Source: Bacillota bacterium (GTDB lineage: Bacteria > Bacillota_A > Clostridia > DSM-8532). Taken from it: 15,823 bases of DNA. A model generated the notes under the pieces. It did no database searches. It had not been told where the DNA came from and saw only the letters and a program-made list of their open reading frames with translations. Below are positions 1 through 7,796 of the stretch, one piece after another. Made by a program: the position numbers and the translations under genes. How positions within the stretch are numbered: position 1 is the stretch's first letter; each line of letters begins with the position of its first letter. The stretch spans positions 1-15,823 of the forward strand of contig JAFADM010000186.1 of assembly GCA_023424865.1 (NCBI GenBank), written 5' to 3'.

Positions 1-185
1 TTAAATCCCTTAAGGTAGCAGGAGCCAAAGAGGTGGCCGAATATGGCTATAAGGTCATGAAAAAGGGCAAGGCGGTGGCTGTCCACGGCTTTTCCAATAA
101 GGTGCTGGTGTTCAGCGTACGTCTGGCTCCACGTCGTTTGGTTCGTTACATTGCAAGTAAAATACAGGGGAAAAAGGGGAGTTGA
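1..185 (+). CDS. C-terminal fragment of a short-chain dehydrogenase/reductase (SDR)
   Basis: Only the last 60 codons are present, read from base 3 to a TGA at 183-185; the start lies outside the window. The tail reads as a small helical segment (AKEVAEYGYKVMKKGKAVAV) followed by a hydrophobic and then basic end (RLAPRRLVRYIASKIQGKKG). This resembles the C-terminus of the bacterial DltE/YdfG-like SDR subgroup, in which a variable C-terminal region follows the NAD(P)-binding Rossmann fold. The Rossmann motifs and the catalytic Tyr-x3-Lys would lie upstream and cannot be checked here, so the substrate is unknown. The gene runs toward the exporter operon and shares a hairpin terminator with it. 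Family assignment rests on remembered resemblance of the tail only. Confidence 0.6.
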   Translation, partial: KSLKVAGAKEVAEYGYKVMKKGKAVAVHGFSNKVLVFSVRLAPRRLVRYIASKIQGKKGS

Positions 186-201
186 AAAACTCCCCCTTTT
201 T
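171..201. terminator. Bidirectional rho-independent terminator
   Basis: The arms AAAAAGGGGAGTT and AACTCCCCCTTTTT flank a GAAA loop; the pairing is perfect except for one extra C. Read on plus, it overlaps the SDR stop codon and ends in a T-run. Read on minus, it follows the stop of the ABC exporter gene (208-210) within a few bases and also ends in a T-run. It therefore can end both converging transcripts. Confidence 0.85.
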
Positions 202-207
202 CTGTCT

Positions 208-2049
208 TTAAGTCTTTAATCCGGCAAACTGATTCTGATACAGGCTGTAATACCGGCCCTTGAGACTTAAAAGCGTCTCATGATCGCCGGACTCGGCAAC
301 CTTCCCGTCTTCCAGAACAACAATTCTGTCCGCGTCCCGTATAGTGGAAAGGCGATGGGCAATTATGAGGCTGGTGCGGTTTTTCATAAGAGCGATCATG
401 GCCTCCTGGATGTGCATTTCCGTACGGGTATCCACGCTGGAGGTGGCCTCGTCCAGAATAAGTATGGGCGGATCGGCCAAAACAGCTCGGGCGATGGAAA
501 GCAGCTGGCGCTGTCCGCCGCTTAAATTGCTTCCTGTTTCATGAAGCAGGGTGTTATAGCCTTCGGGCAGCCTTTCAATAAACAGATCGGCATTGGCTGT
601 GGATGCCGCCGTTTTTATTTCGTCAAGTGTGGCATCCAGCCGGCCATAACGGATATTGGACAAAATGGTGTCGGAAAAGAGAACCGTATCCTGAAGCACA
701 ATGGCAATGCTTCTTCTGAGCTCATCCTTGGGAATACTCCTTATATCCTTGCCGTCCAATTGAATGGAACCGTTATCAATATCGTAAAAGCGGGTCAAAA
801 GGTTCACCAATGTGGTTTTGCCCGAACCGGTAGCGCCAACTACGGCAATTTTCATTCCGGGCTCCACGGTAAGATTCAGCTCCTTCAATACCGGCTCCCC
901 TTCTTTATAGGAGAAGGAAACATCCTTAAAGGAGATAGCCCCCTTTACCTCACGGCTATGAAAGTCTTCCCTTCCTTCATCGGTTTCAGAAGCCGCATCC
1001 AATACCTCAAAGACCCTTTCCGCACCGGCAATGGCCGTTTGGATCTGGGCATACTGATTGGCCATTTCACTGATAGGCCGTGTAAATTGCTTGGAGTAGA
1101 TTAGAAAAGCCTGAATGACGCCTACGGTAATGGCTCCCTGGAGCGCAAGCCAGCCGCCGCAGCCGGCAATGAGCAGATAACCCAAATTGGCAATGACATT
1201 CATGATGGGGCCCATCATGCCTCCAAAAATCTGGGCTCTTATCCCGCAGCTTCGCAGCTCGCCGCTGATGGCGGAAAACTCTCTTACGGCTTTTTTCTCT
1301 TTGCCGAAGGCGACAACCGTTTTATAGCCTGTCACCATTTCTTCAATTTGGCCGTTGAGCCGGCCAAGAAGCGTCTGCTGGGTGACGAAATATTTGCGGA
1401 GGGCCTTGGCCAGCCTGGTTGAGGCTAAAAGGCTCAAGGGCACGGTGATAAAGCTGATTAGGGTGAGCAGGGGACTATAATGCAGCATAATGGCTACCGT
1501 TCCCACCACCGTAAGCACACTGGAGAAAAGAGAAGCCAGGGATTGGGAAACGGTATTGGAAATGTTTTCTACATCATTGGTCATTCGGCTCATCAAATCA
1601 CCATGCTTGTGGGTGTCGGTGTACTTTATGGGCAGATGCTCGATCTTCTCAAACAAATCGGAGCGCAGATGCTTAACGGTTGTCTGTGAAAGACGTGCGG
1701 AAAAAAGCCCCTGGAGATAGGTCAGCATGGAGGAAACCGCGTATACCGCTATAAGAGCTGCCAATAATCCGATCAGACGGTCAAAATTTACCGAAGGACT
1801 GTTGTCCGTCAGGCTCAGGGTATTAATGGCTTCGGCCTGAATGGCCGGTCCTGCCAGGGAAAGCAGGGTGATTATCAGCATAATGAAAAACAGGGAGAAC
1901 ATAAGAAACCGGTTGGCGCCGATATAGGCTACAAGGCGCTTAAGTGTTTTGCCCGCGTTTTTGGGCTTTTCCCTGTGCATAACTGGGCCCATGGGGCCTC
2001 TTCGCATTGGTCCTGCCATAGGGCCGGAGGGCAGAGGGGGGGCAGCCAT
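208..2049 (-). CDS. ABC exporter half-transporter with consensus ATP site (LmrD/BmrD-like)
   Basis: This 613-residue fused transmembrane and ATPase protein is probably the catalytically competent half of a heterodimeric multidrug exporter in the cytoplasmic membrane. A Met/Pro/Gly-rich, basic N-terminal stretch (residues 1-32) precedes the transmembrane domain, with hydrophobic segments near 48-68, 92-112, 170-208 and 275-320. The nucleotide-binding domain has Walker A GATGSGKT (405-412), the Q-loop Gln at 453, signature LSGGQ (509-513), Walker B ILILDEATS with the catalytic Glu534, and switch His565. All key ATPase residues are intact. The ATG start is fixed by AAGGAGG eight bases upstream. 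It lies 3 bp after the partner gene in one operon with marR. The substrate cannot be read from sequence; drugs or lipids are usual for the family. Confidence 0.93.
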   Translation of the reverse strand: MAAPPLPSGPMAGPMRRGPMGPVMHREKPKNAGKTLKRLVAYIGANRFLMFSLFFIMLIITLLSLAGPAIQAEAINTLSLTDNSPSVNFDRLIGLLAALIAVYAVSSMLTYLQGLFSARLSQTTVKHLRSDLFEKIEHLPIKYTDTHKHGDLMSRMTNDVENISNTVSQSLASLFSSVLTVVGTVAIMLHYSPLLTLISFITVPLSLLASTRLAKALRKYFVTQQTLLGRLNGQIEEMVTGYKTVVAFGKEKKAVREFSAISGELRSCGIRAQIFGGMMGPIMNVIANLGYLLIAGCGGWLALQGAITVGVIQAFLIYSKQFTRPISEMANQYAQIQTAIAGAERVFEVLDAASETDEGREDFHSREVKGAISFKDVSFSYKEGEPVLKELNLTVEPGMKIAVVGATGSGKTTLVNLLTRFYDIDNGSIQLDGKDIRSIPKDELRRSIAIVLQDTVLFSDTILSNIRYGRLDATLDEIKTAASTANADLFIERLPEGYNTLLHETGSNLSGGQRQLLSIARAVLADPPILILDEATSSVDTRTEMHIQEAMIALMKNRTSLIIAHRLSTIRDADRIVVLEDGKVAESGDHETLLSLKGRYYSLYQNQFAGLKT

Positions 2050-2052
2050 AGT

Positions 2053-3780
2053 TTATACCTCCTTCTTTATCTGGGAGCTGTAAATGTCCCTGTAAACCGC
2101 ACTGGTTGCCATAAGCTCAGCGTGGGCTCCGCAGGCGCACAGACTGCCGTTATCCAAAACGGCAATGCGGTCGGCGTTCATTACACTGGCAACTCTTTGG
2201 GCGATCATAATGACAGTGGTGTCTTTAAGATGCTCCCTCAGTGCTTTTTGCAGCCGGGCCTCCGTTCCTAAATCCAGAGCGGAGGTGCTGTCGTCGAAAA
2301 TAAGCACCGCCGGCTTTTTAAGAATGGCCCGGGCAATGGCCAGGCGCTGCTTCTGGCCGCCGGACAGGGAGGTTCCCTTTTCGCCGATAACGGTGTCATA
2401 GCCCTGAGAAAAGCTCTGTATGTAATCATGGGCCTGAGCGGTGCGGGCCGCGGCTTCAATTTCCCCATCGTCAGCCGCTTCATTGCCCCAGCGGATATTG
2501 TCACGAATGGTTCCCGAGAAAAGCTCACTTTTCTGGAGAACACAGCCGATTGTCCCGCGAAGGGATTCCAGTTCATATTCTCTTACATCCCTGCCGTCCA
2601 GAAGGACCGTGCCGCCTGTAGTGTCATAAAACCTTGGAATGAGATTTATAAGAGAGGTTTTGCCCGAGCCTGTGGCTCCTAGTATCGCCAGAGTTTCTCC
2701 GGGGCGGATTTCCAGATCGACACCTGTCAGAACCGGCCTTCCCGCCGCACCGGGATAATGAAAGCTCACATCCTTGAAAACCACCTGGCCCTTTGGTGCC
2801 TCAAGCTTTTTATTACCGCCCAGGATGGCCGGCTCGGTATAAAGGATTTCCCGTATGCGGGCTGCGGAGGCCCTGGCACGGGAAATGGACTGGAACATCA
2901 TGCTGACCATCATAATGGACATAAGAATCTGTGTGACATAGGTTACCGCAGCCATGATTTGGCCTACCTGCATGGTCCGGGCTTCCACCTGAAGGCCGCC
3001 GATATAGAGAATGGCCACCACCGACAGGTTCATGACAATCATTATAAAGGGATGGAGCAGAGCCATGAGCTTCTGAACCCTCAGTGTATTTTGCATCAGG
3101 TCTGTGTTGGCCCGATCAAACCGGTTTAGCTCATAATCCTCGCGGACATAAGCCTTAACCATTCTGGCACCCAGAATGTTCTCCTGAACCACAGAGTTTA
3201 CCTTGTCAAGCTTTGATTGCACCACTGAAAAAAGAGGGGAGGCCTTTGAAAGTACCAGCCAGAGTACCAGAATCTGAATGGGAAGCGCAAGGATCAGAAC
3301 CAGGCCGAAGCGTATGTTCAGGGAAACCGCCATCACGATACCTCCGGCGAACATGAGGGGAGCCCGGATAAACATGCGCAGGGACATAGCCACCAGCTCC
3401 TGAACCGCTGTGATGTCATTGGTCAGCCTGGTTACCAGTGAGCCTGTAGTAAAGGAATCCGTTTGCTGAAGGGAAAGACTCATAACCCTTGCAAAGGCAT
3501 CCTTTCTAAGATCATTGCCGAAGCTCTGAGAGGCCGCGCTGGCAAAGCCTGCGGCACCTACTCCGGTAATGCCTCCAATGACAGCCAGCAAAAGCATGTG
3601 GAGAAGTGTTTTTAAAATATAGCCGCCGTCATTCATAAAGACGCCGTTATCAACAATTTGAGACATGAGCTTGGGCTGGAAAAGATCTACTATAACCTCT
3701 GCAGCCATGAACAAGGGTGAAAGTACGGCAAAAAGCCAGTAGGGCTTTAAGTAGTCAATCAGCTTCTTTTTTGCAGTCAT
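2053..3780 (-). CDS. ABC exporter half-transporter with degenerate ATP site (LmrC/BmrC-like)
   Basis: This is a 575-residue transmembrane-ATPase fusion and the partner of the next gene. Transmembrane segments lie near residues 16-38, 58-80, 128-178 and 240-300. Walker A GATGSGKT (368-375) and signature LSGGQ (472-476) are intact. In Walker B (AVLIFDDST) the catalytic Glu is Asp497, and the switch His is Gln528 (IMIAQRV). These two changes are the known mark of the degenerate site in heterodimeric exporters such as LmrCD, BmrCD and TM287/288, so I infer an obligate heterodimer with the 613-residue protein. GGAGG lies six bases before the ATG. Its 5' end overlaps the marR 3' end by 26 bp, which suggests translational coupling. 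Confidence 0.93.
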   Translation of the reverse strand: MTAKKKLIDYLKPYWLFAVLSPLFMAAEVIVDLFQPKLMSQIVDNGVFMNDGGYILKTLLHMLLLAVIGGITGVGAAGFASAASQSFGNDLRKDAFARVMSLSLQQTDSFTTGSLVTRLTNDITAVQELVAMSLRMFIRAPLMFAGGIVMAVSLNIRFGLVLILALPIQILVLWLVLSKASPLFSVVQSKLDKVNSVVQENILGARMVKAYVREDYELNRFDRANTDLMQNTLRVQKLMALLHPFIMIVMNLSVVAILYIGGLQVEARTMQVGQIMAAVTYVTQILMSIMMVSMMFQSISRARASAARIREILYTEPAILGGNKKLEAPKGQVVFKDVSFHYPGAAGRPVLTGVDLEIRPGETLAILGATGSGKTSLINLIPRFYDTTGGTVLLDGRDVREYELESLRGTIGCVLQKSELFSGTIRDNIRWGNEAADDGEIEAAARTAQAHDYIQSFSQGYDTVIGEKGTSLSGGQKQRLAIARAILKKPAVLIFDDSTSALDLGTEARLQKALREHLKDTTVIMIAQRVASVMNADRIAVLDNGSLCACGAHAELMATSAVYRDIYSSQIKKEV

Positions 3781-4234
3781 CGCCGACCTCCGTCAACAAG
3801 GTGTTTCTTATATTAAGAAGGACCTTTCGGGCAAGCAGCATTTCCTCAGATGGAATATTTCTTATAAAGGCTTCTTCCGCCTGAGAAAATTTATCGGTCA
3901 TGGTCTTATGGAGCTGCCGCCCCTTTTGGGTAATATAGACTCGGGTTTGCCTTAAATCATCGCTGTCCGAGGCTCTGGTCACAAGCCCCTCCAGCTCCAT
4001 TTTTTGAAGGGCCACGCTTATGGTGGGAGCTGTCAAATGGGTTCGCTTTGTTAGATCCAGCTGGGCCTTGCCGTCCTCCCGGACAAGATGGAAGAGAATG
4101 TGATGGTAACCGCTTTGAAGACCGATTTTTTCACCTTCCCGGCGCATATGGTCGTGAAAGAGCTTGGAAAGCTCATGGAGAAGCATAAAAAAAGGGATCT
4201 CCTCCGGCGGAAGGCCCATTTTTTTTGAAAGCAC
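3755..4234 (-). CDS. MarR-family transcriptional regulator of the exporter operon
   Basis: This 159-residue protein is of usual MarR length. A helix-rich N-terminus (12-35) is followed by a winged helix: the recognition region lies around residues 57-82 (LTKRTHLTAPTISVALQKME), and the wing carries the conserved D-x-R pattern (DDLRQTRVYIT, 92-102). C-terminal helices (105-150) would form the dimer interface. The start is GTG at 4234, supported by AGGCAGGTG about seven bases upstream; an in-frame ATG five codons later has no comparable site. It is first in an operon with two ABC exporter genes and is preceded by a promoter and a long palindrome. I infer that it represses its own operon until a ligand, probably an exported compound, binds. 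Confidence 0.93.
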   Translation of the reverse strand: MLSKKMGLPPEEIPFFMLLHELSKLFHDHMRREGEKIGLQSGYHHILFHLVREDGKAQLDLTKRTHLTAPTISVALQKMELEGLVTRASDSDDLRQTRVYITQKGRQLHKTMTDKFSQAEEAFIRNIPSEEMLLARKVLLNIRNTLLTEVGDDCKKEAD

Positions 4235-4261
4235 AATGAAACACCTGCCTCACAATCGTTT

Positions 4262-4295
4262 TATATATTTAGTTAGTTAACTAACTAAATATATA
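4262..4295. promoter_or_regulatory. 34-bp perfect palindrome, likely MarR operator
   Basis: The sequence is an uninterrupted perfect palindrome centred between 4278 and 4279, with core TTAGTTAGTTAACTAACTAA. It contains nested repeats of the TTAGTTAACTAA type that MarR-family dimers are known to bind. It lies directly downstream of the predicted -10 box of the marR operon, over the expected transcription start. A bound dimer, or two overlapping dimers, would block transcription. Binding by this MarR is inferred from position. Confidence 0.8.
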
Positions 4296-4298
4296 TTC

Positions 4299-4327
4299 AG
4301 CGTATCCCTGTAAATCGACTTTGTCAA
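4299..4327 (-). promoter_or_regulatory. Predicted sigma-A promoter of the marR-exporter operon
   Basis: On the minus strand a perfect -35 TTGACA (4322-4327) is followed after 17 bp by TACGCT (4299-4304), a weak -10 matching three of six positions. The palindromic operator begins four bases further on. A strong -35 with optimal spacing makes the call reasonable despite the poor -10. Confidence 0.55.
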
Positions 4328-4357
4328 GATACGGGCTATCTTTTTTTTGCCGTTTTA

Positions 4358-4366
4358 TGATATAGT
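4358..4366 (+). promoter_or_regulatory. Extended -10 promoter element for the ABC-F gene
   Basis: TGATATAGT gives an extended -10 (TGn plus TATAGT, five of six consensus bases) about 40 bp before the GTG start. There is no convincing -35, which extended -10 promoters often lack. It lies about 60 bp from the divergent marR promoter and outside the palindrome, so control by MarR is uncertain. Confidence 0.5.
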
Positions 4367-4405
4367 AAAAGGCATTGAATCATTATAGGTTTTTTTGGAG
4401 GAAAA

Positions 4406-6007
4406 GTGATTACTGTTACAAACTTAAGCCTGAATTTCAGCGGAACCAATCTTTTTTCAAGTGTCAATTTAAAATTCACCCCTGGAAACTGTTACGGCAT
4501 TATCGGCGCCAACGGTGCCGGCAAATCCACCTTCTTGAAAATTCTCTCGGGTGAACTGGAGCCGTCGACAGGTGATGTGTCCATTCCCAAAACCGTACGC
4601 ATGTCCGTGCTCAAGCAGGATCATTTTGCCTATGATGCCTATACCGTGCTGGATACCATTATTATGGGCAATATGCGCTTATACGAAATCATGAAGCAGA
4701 AAGACGATCTCTATGCCAAGCCGGATTTCTCGGATGAAGACGGCATACTGGCCTCGGAGCTGGAGGGCGAATTTGCCGAGCTTAATGGGTGGGAGGCAGA
4801 AACCGAAGCCTCTAAAATCATCCAGGGGCTGGGCCTTGAAAATGATATACTCTATTCTCAAATGGATACCCTTACCGGTAACGACAAGGTAAAGGTGCTT
4901 CTGGCTCAGGCCATATTCGGACACCCGGACATTCTTCTTCTGGACGAGCCTACCAACCACCTTGACATACAGTCCATCAACTGGCTTGAAGATTTGCTTC
5001 TGGACTACTCAGGAACGGTTATTGTGGTATCCCATGACAGACACTTTTTGAACACGGTCTGCACCCACATTGTGGATATCGATTTCGGCCAGATTAAGGT
5101 CTATGTGGGCAACTACGAATTCTGGTATGAGGCAAGCCAGCTTATACAGAGGATGATTAAGGAGCAGAATAAAAAGAACGAGGATAAGGCCAAGGATTTG
5201 CAGGCCTTTATTGCGCGGTTTTCTGCCAATAAATCCAAATCCAGGCAGGCGACTTCAAGAAAAAAGCTTTTGGACAAGCTTACCCTTGACGAGCTTCCCG
5301 CATCCTCCCGGCGTTATCCCTATGTCGGCTTTCAGATGGACAGAGAAGCAGGAAAGGATATTCTCACGGTTGAGGGCATTTCCAAAACCGTTGACGGGAT
5401 TAAGGTTCTGAATAATGTAACCTTCCGTATGGCCAAGGGAGACAAGATTGCCTTTGTAGGTGAAAATGAAATCGCCCAATCCACTCTCTTTAAAATCCTT
5501 ATGGGTGAGCTTGAGCCTGATGAGGGCTATTACAAATGGGGTGTCAGCACCTCCCAGTCCTATTTTCCCAAGGACAATACCGCCTTTTTCAACGAGTGCA
5601 AGCTCAATATCATTCAATGGCTAGAGCAGTTTTCAAGGGATAATACGGAAACCTATCTCAGAGGCTTTCTGGGCAGAATGCTGTTTTCCGGAGACGATGT
5701 TTTCAAGCCCGTGCATGTTCTCTCCGGCGGAGAGAAGGTTCGGTGCATGCTGTCGCGCATGATGATGTACGGCGCTAATGTGCTGGTGCTGGATCAGCCC
5801 ACGAACCACCTGGATCTGGAATCTATTACGGCGGTAAATAACGGTCTCATTGACTTTAAGGGAAATGTGCTGTTTTCTTCTCATGACCACCAGTTTATCC
5901 AGACCATAGCCAACCGTATTATTGAAATTACGGAGGATGGCATAATCGATAAGCTCACCACTTATGATGATTATCTGGAAAGCCGCGGCGGGAAATTTGT
6001 TGGGTAA
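4406..6007 (+). CDS. ABC-F family ATPase (YkpA/YbiT-like) with substituted second ATP site
   Basis: This 533-residue soluble protein has two ABC ATPase domains and no membrane segments, the ABC-F layout; such proteins act at the ribosomal E site in translation or antibiotic protection. Domain 1 has Walker A GANGAGKS (34-41), signature-position LTGND (156-160) instead of LSGGE, Walker B ILLLDEP with Glu181, and His210. A charged helical linker (about 240-315) corresponds to the P-site tRNA interaction motif. Domain 2 has GENEIAQST (352-360), where the Walker A Gly and Lys are Ala357 and Gln358; LSGGE (439-443); LDQPTNHLD with Gln464 in place of the catalytic Glu; and His493. The start is GTG with GGAGG five bases upstream. 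It is a single gene between its own promoter and terminator. A role in drug resistance cannot be decided from sequence. Confidence 0.9.
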   Translation: MITVTNLSLNFSGTNLFSSVNLKFTPGNCYGIIGANGAGKSTFLKILSGELEPSTGDVSIPKTVRMSVLKQDHFAYDAYTVLDTIIMGNMRLYEIMKQKDDLYAKPDFSDEDGILASELEGEFAELNGWEAETEASKIIQGLGLENDILYSQMDTLTGNDKVKVLLAQAIFGHPDILLLDEPTNHLDIQSINWLEDLLLDYSGTVIVVSHDRHFLNTVCTHIVDIDFGQIKVYVGNYEFWYEASQLIQRMIKEQNKKNEDKAKDLQAFIARFSANKSKSRQATSRKKLLDKLTLDELPASSRRYPYVGFQMDREAGKDILTVEGISKTVDGIKVLNNVTFRMAKGDKIAFVGENEIAQSTLFKILMGELEPDEGYYKWGVSTSQSYFPKDNTAFFNECKLNIIQWLEQFSRDNTETYLRGFLGRMLFSGDDVFKPVHVLSGGEKVRCMLSRMMMYGANVLVLDQPTNHLDLESITAVNNGLIDFKGNVLFSSHDHQFIQTIANRIIEITEDGIIDKLTTYDDYLESRGGKFVG

Positions 6008-6022
6008 ATAGCCCTTTGAATC

Positions 6023-6063
6023 AAAAAAAGCCTCCTGTGCCTTTGAGCCGGGAGGCTTTTTTT
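6023..6063. terminator. Strong bidirectional rho-independent terminator
   Basis: The 13-bp arms AAAAAAAGCCTCC (6023-6035) and GGAGGCTTTTTTT (6051-6063) pair perfectly around a 15-nt loop. A run of seven T follows the stem on either strand. It ends the ABC-F transcript 15 bp after its stop codon and can also end the molybdenum hydroxylase operon arriving from the other side. Confidence 0.92.
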
Positions 6064-6074
6064 GATAAACTGTC

Positions 6075-6133
6075 CGTGAGGGGCAGAGCAGGGAATGCGA
6101 CTACTGCGGATCCCCTATTCATGCCCCCTCACG
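6075..6133. repeat. Two-tier imperfect inverted repeat in the intergenic region
   Basis: CGTGAGGGGC (6075-6084) pairs with GCCCCCTCACG (6123-6133) with one bulged base. Inside it, AGGGA (6090-6094) can pair with TCCCCT (6111-6116), again with a bulge. The result is a hairpin of about 59 nt without a T-run. It lies between the terminator and the stop of the monooxygenase gene. It could protect the 3' end of the minus-strand operon mRNA, or be a remnant repeat. I recognise no known RNA family. Confidence 0.45.
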
Positions 6134-6157
6134 CTTATGATTACATGCTTTTGAACC

Positions 6158-6442
6158 TCAGAGAGGGTTGTAGAGGCTTATTACAGGCGGTTGGGTTAAA
6201 AATTCCTGAAGCTTGGGCAAGGTGCCTGTAAAATGGGGGGTGCTGTTGTGGAAATTGATCGCATCGCTATCCTTCCATTTTTCAATAAAGGTAAGCACCG
6301 TTTCATCCTTAAGATCCTGGTACAGGGCGTATTCGATATTGCCCTCTTCGTTACGGCTGGCTTCAATAAGGGGGGCGGCTGTTTTCTTGAATTCTTCAAT
6401 GGACTCTTTTTTTACTTTCATTTGTGCCACAATAGCAATCAT
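6158..6442 (-). CDS. Small ABM-fold (antibiotic biosynthesis monooxygenase / YgiN-like) protein
   Basis: This is a 94-residue single-domain protein. It shows the pattern of the dimeric alpha/beta barrel ABM family: an N-terminal strand (MIAIVAQMKV), a helix with ESIEEFKKTAAPLIEASRNE, then E54-x-W56, Ala61, His65 and a THF-like PHF (69-71), in the order usual for YgiN-type quinol monooxygenases and related small oxygenases. I start it at the ATG at 6442, preceded by AAAGGAAA; the reading frame is open for 37 more codons upstream, but that stretch has no family likeness and overlaps the FAD gene. It follows the FAD subunit by 62 bp and precedes the operon terminator. A role in quinone or electrophile chemistry is possible but unproven. 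Confidence 0.82.
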   Translation of the reverse strand: MIAIVAQMKVKKESIEEFKKTAAPLIEASRNEEGNIEYALYQDLKDETVLTFIEKWKDSDAINFHNSTPHFTGTLPKLQEFLTQPPVISLYNPL

Positions 6443-6504
6443 TTTTGTATTTCCTTTCTCAACATTAATTATATTTAGCAATTCATATTTAAGTGGAATG
6501 ACTG

Positions 6505-7332
6505 TTATTTTTTGGTCAAGGTATCCAAAAAATCCTTTAAGAGATTGAGACAAACGGTTTTTCGATAAACCGCGGTGGAGCGCTGATCGTCAATAGGATG
6601 AAGAATGCCGCTGTAAGCCTCAGCCAGAGCGTCCGAATCAAAAGGCTTATTAAGCGCCAATTTTTCTATAGCCCTGTCGCGTACAACCCTGGGCCCTACG
6701 GAACCGAAGGCAGCTCTGAAATTCTTAATTTCGCCCTTTTCCACTCTGGCAGCTCCGGCAAAGGAAAGCTTGGAAATGGCCTGGGCACGACGGGCGCCTA
6801 CCTTTTCATAATAGTTGTGGGTAAGATCCGCTGAAGGAAGAAGAATGCCGGTAAGAAGCTCGGCAGGCAGCAGAGCCGTTTTTCGAACACCCAGAATAAA
6901 TTCCTCAATTGGAACATGGCGCTTCTCAAGCTTCCCGTCTTCACGGAGAGAAGCCAGCACTAAAATCGCATCCAGGACATAGAGCACCGGAAGGCTGTCT
7001 CCTGCGGGGGAGGCATTGCAGATATTTCCTCCCAGAGTTCCCATATTGCGTATGGCAGGCGCAGCCACCCCTTTGAGTGCGGCTTTCAGAAATTCCGGCA
7101 CCAACGGTTCGTCAATAAGCTGGGTATAAGTGGCTAAGGAACCAATAAAAAGCCCTTCCTCCGCCAGGAATACTTCCTTAAGCTCAGGTATTCGGTTTAA
7201 AAAAAGAAAGGAGGGAGCCTCTTTTCGGGTAACCATGTAATCGGTGCCGCCGGCATAGGGAAGAACTCCCTGTTGGCTTCGCTTTATTTCAAGCGCTTCG
7301 GCAAGGGTTAAAGGACTCCAGGACTCTACCAT
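6505..7332 (-). CDS. Molybdenum hydroxylase FAD-binding subunit (xanthine dehydrogenase-type)
   Basis: This 275-residue flavoprotein subunit takes electrons from the 2Fe-2S clusters and passes them to NAD or another acceptor. The FAD-binding signatures are visible: YAGGTD (26-31) and the loop RNMGTLGGNICNASPAGDS (95-113) typical of the PCMH-fold subunits of xanthine dehydrogenase and CO dehydrogenase families. A C-terminal domain (about 170-275, with KLSFAGAARV) matches the usual C-terminal flavoprotein domain. I see no Cys motif for an additional 4Fe-4S cluster of the HbaD kind. Its ATG overlaps the 3' end of the 2Fe-2S gene by seven bases, and AAAGGGGGG lies just upstream. Confidence 0.92.
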   Translation of the reverse strand: MVESWSPLTLAEALEIKRSQQGVLPYAGGTDYMVTRKEAPSFLFLNRIPELKEVFLAEEGLFIGSLATYTQLIDEPLVPEFLKAALKGVAAPAIRNMGTLGGNICNASPAGDSLPVLYVLDAILVLASLREDGKLEKRHVPIEEFILGVRKTALLPAELLTGILLPSADLTHNYYEKVGARRAQAISKLSFAGAARVEKGEIKNFRAAFGSVGPRVVRDRAIEKLALNKPFDSDALAEAYSGILHPIDDQRSTAVYRKTVCLNLLKDFLDTLTKK

Positions 7333-7796
7333 AGTCCGGCCCCCCTTTCGGAAGCCAGCTTGATACCCTCAACGATCATATTATAGCCTGTGCAGCGGCA
7401 TAAATTTCCGGATATGGCTTCGCGTATTTCATTTTCGTTGGGATGGGGCTTGGTTGAAAGAAGAGCCTCAGCGGCCATAATCATTCCCGGAGTGCAAAAA
7501 CCGCACTGAACCGCACCGGCCTCAGCGAAGGCTTCCTCCATCACCTTATAGCGGCTGGTATCCTTAAAGCCCTCAATGGTTAAAACACGGCTGTTTTCAA
7601 GGCTTCCTGCCCCAATCAGGCAGGCATTGGCAAGCCTCCCGTTATATAGCACCGAGCAGGCGCCGCATTCACCCTCGCCGCAGCCCTCTTTGGGGCCGGT
7701 AAGGGAAAAAGTGCCTCTTAATAGATCCAAAAGCCGCACCGTGGGCTCACAATCCACTGTAACCGGCTTTCCGTTGAGTTCAAAGCTTAGTGTCAT
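7326..7796 (-). CDS. Molybdenum hydroxylase 2Fe-2S subunit
   Basis: This 156-residue electron-transfer subunit has the two-cluster arrangement of the family. The N-terminal ferredoxin-like cluster uses Cys39, Cys44, Cys47 and Cys59 (GCGEGECGAC...NAC). The C-terminal helical cluster uses Cys98, Cys101, Cys133 and Cys135 (QCGFCTPG and LCRCTGY). All eight ligands are intact. The frame is open for 53 codons further upstream within the Mo-subunit gene, but I place the start at the ATG at 7796: it has GGAGG six bases upstream and yields the family's usual N-terminus (MTLSFELNGKPV). It overlaps the 3' end of the Mo-subunit gene by 17 bp, which suggests coupled, stoichiometric translation. Confidence 0.94.
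   Translation of the reverse strand: MTLSFELNGKPVTVDCEPTVRLLDLLRGTFSLTGPKEGCGEGECGACSVLYNGRLANACLIGAGSLENSRVLTIEGFKDTSRYKVMEEAFAEAGAVQCGFCTPGMIMAAEALLSTKPHPNENEIREAISGNLCRCTGYNMIVEGIKLASERGAGLW

Noticed and set aside
6016..6231. 71-codon open frame after the ABC-F gene
   Set aside because: It begins inside the terminator stem, crosses an inverted repeat and runs into the monooxygenase gene on the other strand. It has no ribosome binding site and no recognisable domain.
6443..6553. 37-codon upstream extension of the ABM gene
   Set aside because: The extension overlaps the FAD subunit gene and shows no family likeness, and AAAGGAAA supports the internal ATG at 6442.
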